DNA of 64,000 bases from Sinohyriopsis cumingii (lineage: Eukaryota > Mollusca > Bivalvia > Unionida > Unionidae). The stretch is taken from positions 112,719,214 through 112,783,213 of the forward strand of contig CM068830.1 of the NCBI GenBank assembly GCA_028554795.2, given 5' to 3'. Made by a program: the position numbers and the translations under genes. This document shows, piece by piece, positions 32,855-41,259 of the stretch. The notes beneath the pieces are model-generated. The model was not told where the DNA came from and searched no databases. It saw only the letters and a program-made list of their open reading frames with translations. The first letter of the stretch is position 1, and each line of letters begins with the position of its first letter.

Positions 32855-32948
32855 CGCGTTGTTTCTTTTGGTCATGATCTAGGTAAGATCAATTTTATGT
32901 TTTTTAGGGGGGATGTTTTCCTTCACGTCCGCGCTTTCACTATAAATT
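32855..32948 (+). promoter_or_regulatory. right-end accessory promoter module, copy 2
   Basis: A first GTCCGCGCGTTGTTT box, then a TGATCT-AGGTA-AGATCA dyad (about 32874-32890), then GGGGATGTTTTCC with CACGTCCGCGC and TATAAATT at 32941-32948. The same order recurs at 34455-34561. Confidence 0.75.
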
Positions 32949-32998
32949 GAAACTCGCTGGGCAGTCTAGATACCCTTGTTGATTGATCAACACCAAAA

Positions 32999-33379
32999 AT
33001 GAACACGAGACTGTCTAAACTGTTGGAACTTCATGTGCATCTGGAATATGCCAGGCGCCTGTTGAATGAACTGGCCGCGGAAGCCATTGTGGAAGACGGA
33101 AGGATGAGAGAGGAGGAGGAAAGAAGAAATAAAGAAGAGGAGGAGAGAAGATATAAAGAAGAAGAGGAAAGAAGATACAAAGAGGAGGAGAGAAGAAACA
33201 AAGAAGAGGAGGAGGAGGAGGAAAAGGAGAGAAGAAGAAGAAATTTCAGAATCCCAGAAACCGAAAATTGGGATTCTGAAGCGACATATCCTGCCTCTGC
33301 TCTCTCCCCCAAAAAGGTAAAAAGTAACTGGGGGATAAGATGTGTATGCGGCTCCAGGCCTGGAAGGTGCCACCATTAA
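32999..33379 (+). CDS. helical Glu/Arg-rich accessory protein (126 aa), right-end family member 2
   Basis: Unknown family. The N-terminal helix MNTRLSKLLELHVHLEYARR is paralogous to the preceding gene. Residues 38-80 are a near-perfect RRNKEEEE/RRYKEEEE repeat that would form a single long charged helix. The tail contains RIPETENWDSEATYPASALSP and a Cys/Arg-rich end. The start ATG 32999 is 52 bases below TATAAATT. A histone-type stem-loop begins 29 bases after the stop. Opposite-strand open frames here are shadows of the repeat. Confidence 0.75.
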   Translation: MNTRLSKLLELHVHLEYARRLLNELAAEAIVEDGRMREEEERRNKEEEERRYKEEEERRYKEEERRNKEEEEEEEKERRRRNFRIPETENWDSEATYPASALSPKKVKSNWGIRCVCGSRPGRCHH

Positions 33380-33407
33380 CCAGGTGTCCATGAAGTTCCA
33401 AAAAAAC

Positions 33408-33447
33408 AGCCCTTTTCAGGGCTACCCAATACTCTAGAAAAGAAATA
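33408..33447 (+). terminator. histone-type mRNA 3' end signal of the 126-aa gene
   Basis: AGCCCTTTTCAGGGCT (33408-33423), 5' flank AAAAAAAC, 3' flank ACCCA, then ACTCTAGAAAAGAAATAACC. It is nearly identical to the copy at 32526 over about 80 bases, including GATTTGCCAATGTG-like sequence downstream, so the gene 3' ends were duplicated together. Confidence 0.88.
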
Positions 33448-33544
33448 ACCATCAATTTGCCAATGTGTAGGTAGAGTAGTGTGAATATAAACACTAACTC
33501 TTTTTTAAGATAGTGTGAGGGTATGTGTTTGTGTGTTGGTGCTT

Positions 33545-34440
33545 GTAAGAGCTAAGGTATGTTTGTGTGAATAGTAGATTATGGGTTTCTTTATTGTTTC
33601 TTAGCGTAGGTGAAGAGTATAGTTAGGGTTCTGTAAGCGCTCACGTACGATTGTGTGGATAGTAGATTATGGATTTTGTTTATTGTTTCTTAGCGTACGT
33701 GGAGAGTATAGTTTGGGTTTTGTAAGCGCTCACGTACGATTGTGTGGATAGTAGATTATGGATTTTGTTAATTGTTTCTTAGCGTATGTGGAGAGTATAG
33801 TTAGGGTTTTGTAAGCGCTCACGTACGATTGTGTGGATAGTAGATTATGGATTTTGTTTATTGTTTCTTAGCGTATGTGGAGAGTATAGATTGGGTTTTG
33901 TAAGCGCTCACGTACGATTGTGTGGATAGTAGATTATGGATTTTGTTTATTGTTTCTTAGCGTATGTGGAGAGTATAGTTAGGGTTTTGTAAGCGCTCAC
34001 GTACGATTGTGTGGATAGTAGATTATGGATTTTGTTAATTGTTTCTTAGTGTATGTGGAGAGTATAGTTAGGGTTTTGTAAGCGCTCACGTACGATTGTG
34101 TGGATAGTAGATTATGGATTTTGTTTATTGTTTCTTAGCGTATGTGGAGAGTATAGTTAAGGTTTTGTAAGCGCTCACGTACGATTGTGTGGATAGTAGA
34201 TTATGGATTTTGTTTATTGTTTCTTAGCGTATGTGGAGAGTATAGTTAGGGTTTTGTAAGCGCTCACGTACGATTGTGTGGATAGTAGATTATGGATTTT
34301 GTTAATTGTTTCTTAGTGTATGTGGAGAGTATAGTTAGGGTTTTGTAAGCGCTCACGTACGATTGTGTGGATAGTAGATTATGGATTTTGTTTATTGTTT
34401 CTTAGCGTATGTGGAGAGTATAGTTTGGGTTATATTATAA
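33545..34440 (+). repeat. 89-bp tandem repeat array (10 units)
   Basis: Unit starts (GTAAGCGCTCACGTACG) lie at 33633, 33722, 33811, 33900, 33989, 34078, 34167, 34256 and 34345, exactly 89 bp apart; a diverged tenth unit begins at 33545. Each unit carries the palindromes AGCGCT and CGTACG, then GTGTGGATAGTAGATTATGG and GCGTATGTGGAGAGTATAG. Units differ at only a few bases. A degenerate relative lies at about 32640-32800, after the previous gene. It sits between two accessory genes and directly before the next promoter. Confidence 0.93.
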
Positions 34441-34454
34441 GAAATGAAAAAGTA

Positions 34455-34561
34455 GGGGATGTTTTCCTTCACGTCCGCGCGTTGTTTGGTCATGATCTAG
34501 GTAAGATCAATTTCATGTTTTAGGGGGATGTTTTCCATCACGTCCGCGCTTTCACTATAAG
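34455..34561 (+). promoter_or_regulatory. right-end accessory promoter module, copy 3 (duplicated boxes)
   Basis: Two boxes in tandem. The first is GGGGATGTTTTCC with CACGTCCGCGCG at 34455-34482, followed by the TGATCT/AGATCA dyad; the second is GGGGATGTTTTCC (34524) with ATCACGTCCGCGC and TATAAG at 34556-34561. Confidence 0.75.
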
Positions 34562-34611
34562 AATCCACAGTGTTCGTCGTTAGCACCATTCTACGGAATA
34601 ACGGAAAGAAA

Positions 34612-35196
34612 ATGGTAGCTGTATCTGACCTGTTCAACAACTTAAAGGAAACATACTACTGGATGATAGACAGTGAATATGTAGTGGAAAGAATTGAAAG
34701 AGAATGGAGGATAAGAAACAGTCTGGACTTTGCTAACAAACTAAAAGTAGCCAGGGAGAAGATAGAGGAGTTAATAGAAGAAGAGGTAAAGAAGTTGAGA
34801 GGGTTTATTAATCCTGCATATGTCAAAATTGGAATGTTAAAAGAGGCCTTGGACAATGTTGTAGAAGTAAGGTACTTTTTGGAAGGAATGGTGAAATGGT
34901 TAGATTGGCCATTTGTCATAAGAGGTCTGGAAAAGCTGAAGAAAGCTGAAGAATTGATAAGAAAAGTAATGGTGGAAGAAGTAAAGAAGATAAAGGAGAC
35001 ATGGAGTAAAGAAAGAAAGGATGAACAGAATAAGAAGAAGAAATTAGAATTCGACCAACTGAATAACAACTGGATGAAAATACAGGCCAAGTTCCGAGCC
35101 ATGGGTCACCCGGACTGGATACCGGAAACAGAAAAGAAAAAGAAGAAAGGAATGATGGACAAAATAAGAGGATGGTGGAAAAAGTTAAGAAGTTAA
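34612..35196 (+). CDS. helical accessory protein with internal duplication (194 aa), right-end family member 3
   Basis: Unknown family. Two copies of one ~60-residue helical module are visible. Copy 1 contains LKETYYWMIDSEYVVERIE and KLKVAREKIEELIEEEVKKL; copy 2 contains LKEALDNVVEVRYFLEGM and KLKKAEELIRKVMVEEVKKI. Residues at LKE, Y and EE.KK coincide. The module also resembles the N-terminal halves of the two preceding genes (LIEELFREEM). A Lys/Glu-rich tail with a Trp-containing end follows (MDKIRGWWKKLRS). The start is the first ATG after TATAAG; upstream GTG codons are not used. A histone-type stem-loop begins 22 bases after the stop and lies inside the right TIR. Confidence 0.75.
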   Translation: MVAVSDLFNNLKETYYWMIDSEYVVERIEREWRIRNSLDFANKLKVAREKIEELIEEEVKKLRGFINPAYVKIGMLKEALDNVVEVRYFLEGMVKWLDWPFVIRGLEKLKKAEELIRKVMVEEVKKIKETWSKERKDEQNKKKKLEFDQLNNNWMKIQAKFRAMGHPDWIPETEKKKKKGMMDKIRGWWKKLRS

Positions 35197-35208
35197 AAGA
35201 AGAAGAAA

Positions 35209-35559
35209 AAACCCAAAGGCCCTTTTCAGGGCTAGCCATATTTCTCGAAAAGAGATAGCCTTTCCATTGCCTACCCTTTTTTAAATTTAAATTTAAATTT
35301 AAATTTAAAAAAACTTTTTTAAAAAAAATTTTTAAAAAATCCCATATTCAATTCCCCTTGTCCCTAGACAAACCCAAACTCTATTCCCATGTTCAATTCC
35401 CCTTGTCCCTAGACAAGCCCAAACTCTATGTTAAATTCCCATTGTCCCTAAAGTGACCCAGCGTTTTTCTCCATGTTAAATTTCCATTGTCCCTAGAGTG
35501 GCCCAGGGGTGTTTTTAATGCTAAGTCCCATTGTCCCTAGGGTGGCCCCATTCACTACT
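35209..35559 (-). repeat. Polinton right terminal inverted repeat
   Basis: Reverse complement of 17771-18110, almost base for base apart from the poly(T)/(A) tract near 35320-35340. It contains the same five sub-repeats, the AAATTT palindrome and the stem-loop signal. Confidence 0.95.
35218..35258 (+). terminator. histone-type mRNA 3' end signal of the 194-aa gene (in the TIR)
   Basis: GGCCCT-TTTC-AGGGCT (35218-35233): five Watson-Crick pairs closed by a G-U wobble. The flanks are CCCAAA and AGCCATA, and the purine box CTCGAAAAGAGATAG follows. It is the mirror copy of the signal at 18061-18101. Confidence 0.83.
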
Positions 35560-35565
35560 AACATT
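35560..35565. repeat. target site duplication, right (AACATT)
   Basis: Exact copy of 17765-17770, directly after the last TIR base. Confidence 0.95.
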
Positions 35566-36010
35566 GGATGTTATTATTCCAAAGATTACTTATTGGCAAT
35601 GCTCATAAAGTTTACACTTCGCTGTTGGTATAGCAAAATGCTGAATATGATGCGGTGTTAAGGAATGTATATATCAGTTACCTGAGGCATATTGACAACG
35701 GTTTAGCAATTGTTGATATGAAATTTGATAAAACACATTTCGAGTTAGCAAGGGAAAATCCAATTATTTGATAGCAGGAGCTCAGTCAAAACGGTTGATA
35801 AAATATTACAATAACCTCATACAGTTCGTATTAATTGAAGAGTTCAAAATATGCATCTATCTTGTTGAGCAAGAAGTGGAGACATTGGAAGATGCTGCTA
35901 GGACAGCTGATGGGAGCGTATTGTTTCGACCAGTTATGGTCGCCATTCAGGATGAACACCGCGGCCAGCAGCAGTCAAACCCGCCATCATTATGCACCGC
36001 CTTCACGATA
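35566..36010 (+). pseudogene. gag, 3' part, of the Gmr1-like element split by the Polinton
   Basis: Continues the frame left at 17770: WMLLFQRLLIGNAHKVYTSL, a stop, then QNAEYDAVLRNV, later KTHFELARENP and LIQFVLIEEFKICIYLVEQE, DAARTADGSVLF. These match, in order, the SCAN-like gag of the second element in this window, whose minus-strand frames read HWNQLL, GKASDIYNSLSVHQSGGYNAV and KECILRGYGLVPEA. Stops show decay. Confidence 0.65.
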
Positions 36011-36760
36011 TCAGAAAATAACAGCCCATGTGCAGCCTGATGCCCAAACAGTCTGTTGGCCTGGATAGGGTTAAAACGCCTCACTATATATATAAGACCC
36101 GATGTCTGCTGATCTGGCCAATCCTTCCGCGGACATTGTGCCTGGCCAGTATGTTCATCTCCCAAACATCTCGTATGGCAGAAACAAGACATTGACGTTT
36201 TGTGCCAGAAGAACCTTCTTTGGGAACACGGTACATGACACCGTCGTGTTGATCTGTCACACGGCCTGTTTTTATTATTACTCTCGGGCTGAGTCTGTTT
36301 GCGCCATAGCATCCGAGGCTGTAGCAATCTGATGCAAGCTAGGCTTCCATAACTTTAATCTTAAGGTCCCTCTTCAGATGCGCACACGGCAACCTAATGC
36401 GAGCTGGCCTTTTTCCAGCACGAAAAGAGGCGACGACCAGGTCGCTCACCGGTTTCTGGCCTTTGGAGAGCGTCCAGGTATTGTATAACTTCCACGTCGG
36501 AGTTTTGGCGGTTGTATAATTCCTTGCTGCGCAAGTACACCAGGGCGTGCCAATGGTGTATGTGTCAACGCCTGCCAGTGGTCACAATGGATTGCCAATA
36601 TCAAATATCCAGCCGGCTCTTCTGCATTCAGCAATTTAATAAGCAAGTACTTTAACCCGAGATGCAAAGCTAGCAGCGATGTCGCGCATTACAGCTTCAT
36701 GTAGGAGCACCGATCGAACCTGATATTCTCTCCACAACACACACACACACGGCCCCATTA
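36011..36760. other. GC-richer block of unknown origin
   Basis: Composition is clearly richer in G and C than the flanks. A 126-codon minus-strand frame (35947-36327) has scattered Cys and His (CHTRCLGDEHTGQAQC). It may be further sequence of the retroelement or an unrelated old transposon. I cannot assign it. Confidence 0.3.
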
Positions 36761-38195
<1,435 letters not shown>

Positions 38196-38203
38196 TGGTC
38201 ATA

Positions 38204-38458
38204 TATGGGGCCCCGAGTGGCCGAATGGTTGAAAGTGCTCATTGTTACGGATCACTGCCATCTTACTTCTATCTGCGTGGGTTCGAGTCTCAATCCGGCC
38301 AATTTTGGGTATGTGAGAAAGCTTGCCAGTAACTTCTCGTGGGTAGGTGTTTCTTTCCGGGCTTTTCCGTGTTCTTCCTCCACCATTAATACTGGCTGCC
38401 ATGTATAGTCTATATTGTGCTGAAAGTGGCGTTAAACCCATCAACAACAACAACAACA
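38204..38458 (+). mobile_element. tRNA-derived SINE with 9-bp target duplication
   Basis: The head resembles a class-II (Ser/Leu-like) tRNA: GCCCCGAGTGGCCGAATGGT supplies an A box, and GGGTTCGAGTC a B box, for RNA polymerase III. The body follows with CTGGCTGCCATGTATAGTC and GTGGCGTTAAACCC, and the 3' tail is (CAA)n. The flanks ATGGTCATA at 38195-38203 and 38459-38467 are identical, giving a 9-bp duplication made by LINE-driven insertion. The GCGTTAAAC tail motif is common in molluscan SINEs as far as I recall. Confidence 0.85.
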
Positions 38459-38467
38459 ATGGTCATA

Positions 38468-39280
38468 GAATAATATATACATAATGCACGTAATGTTTTA
38501 TAGCAAAATAGATTAAATATATGTTCTGCTATATATTATGCAAGGGTATTCAAATCGTAAAAGAATCTAACAGTAGATATTTACAAAGATTGCCTGTATC
38601 ACAAAGCCATACATTACCAAGACAACAATTTAATTAGATCCCACCGTCACGATATGTGCAATATTACACTAATAATGTTGATCTTTCACATTGTAACAAT
38701 TAAAGATATTAAGTGGATAAGTTGATATTTTGCCATATGGCTATTGTCCATACTCCGACTTTATCATTTTAACTTCTAATTAAAAACTGTTTTCCAGACG
38801 ATGTAATAATTTTACATGTTCACTCTGTTTTGATTTAGCGAAATGTATCCTTTTCTTTAATCTTGTAAAATGCAATTGTGTTAAAAAGTACACGCTAAAG
38901 TTTTACTGTTTCGGTTGTAAAACATAATTATAAGCTATTGTTCACTATCAATTTAATTATATTTTTATTTTATCACCCACACATCTATTTATGAATGCCT
39001 GCTACTAAAGACTAACATTGTTAAATGTGTTGCTTTCACCTTTGCATCGCCAATGTAACTGTAACAATCCATCAGAAACAAAACGTATTCGTTTCCTGGT
39101 ATATACTAATGTGTAAGTCTTACTGAACATAAATGTGGGACGATTTTGTCAATAGAATCAAACATTTGTATATCCTGTTCAATCAAATCAAGCGTAAATT
39201 ATGTCTTCAACGATTTTTAATCAATTTTTAAGTGTTTCTCTTAACTGTATTCAAATATAAGTTAAAAGTTATATGTAGGG
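38468..39280. other. gene-free AT-rich DNA
   Basis: Nothing recognisable on either strand. Confidence 0.45.
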
Positions 39281-40160
39281 GTGAATGGTAAGGTGGGCCA
39301 CCGTAACGACAATGGAAAACCCAGTCTAAAAACTCGTGGGCCACTCTGGCCACAAGAGGAATTTAACATGGGGAATTTTATCAGCCACTATAGCGACAAT
39401 AGAAATCCCAGTCAAAAAGATCATGGGGCTGTTTAGGGTCTATGGGAAATTTTAACATAGGAAAAACCTTGGGACTGTTTAGGGTCTATGGAAATCCTAG
39501 TCAAAAAGGTCGTTTTAGGATCCATGGGACGTTTAACACGGGGAAAAACCTTGGAGCTGTTTAGGGTCTAGGGAAATCGCCCTCAAAAAGGCTGTGGGGC
39601 TATTTAGGATCTATAGAAAATTTAGCATGGGGAAAAACCTTGTGGTTGTATAGGGTCAATGGAAATCACAGTCAAAAAGTTCGTGGGCCACTTTAGCGTT
39701 AAGGGGAATTTAACATGGGCAAATGTAACTTAGAGTAAATCGGGAACTGAACATAGTGACAAGGGATTGGGTCACTTTAGCGTCAATGGGACAGTAACGT
39801 TAAAAATGGGTATATCAAAATTGGCGTCAATGGAATTTTACATAGGAATGTTACATGGAGGTCAATGGGATTTGAACATTGGTGACATCATAGGGTATAT
39901 ATAGTCAAAACTACTTATTGGGTGAAATGTACTTTTGTAGGGACAAAGGGTTGAGAGCATCAAACACAGACATACAGGAACAAACAAAACGTCAATGGAA
40001 AACCCAGTCATAAAGGCTGTGGACCACTATAGCGTCAAGGGTTATTGAAAGGTCGTGGGCCACTATAGGTTCAAGGGGAATTGAACATGGGAAAATTGAA
40101 CGGGTCACTTTAGCGTCAAGGGGAATCGAACATGGGAATATTGGGGTTGTATTATGTGTT
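39281..40160 (+). repeat. block of Polinton-TIR-like sub-repeats
   Basis: About 20 degenerate copies of GGGCCACTTTAGCGTCAAGG followed by GGAATTTAACATGGG. This is the same 40-bp module that builds the outer half of the Polinton TIR at 17771 (GGCCACTCTAGGGACAATGG, AATTTAACATGG). Variants use TGTTTAGGGTCTATGG. The block is longer than that TIR and is not followed by Polinton genes in this window. Confidence 0.7.
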
Positions 40161-41259
40161 AGCTTAAAATGTAAGTGGAGATCAAACCTCACAAAATAGA
40201 CCAACTTTTACACTAACGAGAATAATATGTGGAAAAACGCTAGTATTTATTTATGGTCACCACTGGTAGGAAATTGCTTTGGAAAACCCTAGTATTTATT
40301 TTTAGCTACAACTTGTCGGAAATTCCTATGGAAAAACCCGTCTTTTTAAAGCCTCAACTTGTGTGACGTTCCTGTTTAACACTCTAGTATCGATTTATAG
40401 CTTCAACTTGTGGAAAAACCCAAGTTAATATTTATAGTCCTAAAATTGCCAGCTTCAATGACGTCACTATACTGGACACTAGCAGAATGATAGCAACAGT
40501 GTTGCAAGTGGCTTACATGAATACGCGCTACTGTAGGTAGTTAGGTAGGTAGGTGAAATGAATTTGATAGGGATAAAGGGAGTTTTATAGGGACAAACAA
40601 AGACCAATACATACACATACAAACAAACGTACGCGTGCACACATGCACACATACAAACACACAAACACACACACATACACACACGTACGCGCACGCGCAC
40701 AAAGATAAACAGAGACCAAGAGACACACACTTCAATCGTTATGTGTTCGCTTAGAATGGAAGAGAAGGAAATGAAATTTCACAAAATATATATTCCTTAC
40801 AAAACAAAAATACTATCCATTACACCCACTATACCATCTTTATATCATACAGCAACAACTTCTACAATCATTGTTTAATGAAGGCTTGCACTAAACACAT
40901 CTAGTTTTTGAGTAATCTAATTAGTTAAAACCTTCTAGGTGTGTTTTTGTTGTTGTCATCGATACAAAATTTATGGATGGCGTTTTGAAAGACACGCCGT
41001 ACTTAAACGTTAGTAAGCTGGCATTATATGCTGACATTGAAAATTTAAATCTAAATTTTAAAAGCCCAATGAAGTATTTAGTGCGGTACGTTGATAAGCA
41101 TTAACCGAAAGCCGGGGGTGCCACCAAAAAAAAAAAAAAAAAGATGTAGAATCATGCCTTGTAGCATTATATGCATGAACATTTTTAGCAATGTATTAGT
41201 TCCAATCTTGTTCTTGCTCTTCCTCCAATGTCCATAGCATTTTAAGGCGTTCCATTCAA
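40161..41259. other. gene-free DNA with CA-rich simple repeats
   Basis: At 40240-40430 a weak repeat reads GGAAAAACCCTAGTATTTAT and AACTTGT..GAAATTCC. At 40610-40735 there is an interrupted CA/CG-rich simple repeat. No gene. Confidence 0.45.

Larger units (their letters stand above)
17771..35559 (+). mobile_element. Maverick/Polinton DNA transposon, 17.8 kb
   Basis: The element is bounded by a 6-bp target duplication and 340-350 bp terminal inverted repeats that start 5'-AG, as is usual for the family. It contains the diagnostic Polinton set: protein-primed-type family-B polymerase, FtsK/HerA-type packaging ATPase, retroviral-like integrase, double-jelly-roll major capsid protein and penton-like minor capsid protein, plus small basic virion proteins. 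Most genes run rightward; the first (18126-18359) and third (19429-19921) run leftward. Nearly every gene has its own TATA box, often inside the preceding gene, and no introns are seen. Several genes are interrupted, so this copy is probably not autonomous. Accessory genes at both ends carry histone-type mRNA 3' ends. Confidence 0.97.

Noticed and set aside
32870-32907. A tiny intron (AGGTAAG ... TTTTTTAG) in the accessory promoter
   Set aside because: About 30 bases is too short for splicing, and the segment lies upstream of the TATA box, so it would not be transcribed.
33545-34440. CRISPR-like array in the Polinton
   Set aside because: The whole 89-bp period is repeated; there are no variable spacers.
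38207-38290. A possible tRNA gene (A and B boxes, Ser/Leu-like)
   Set aside because: It continues into a SINE body with a CAA tail and 9-bp target duplications, and the acceptor stem does not close. It is a SINE head.
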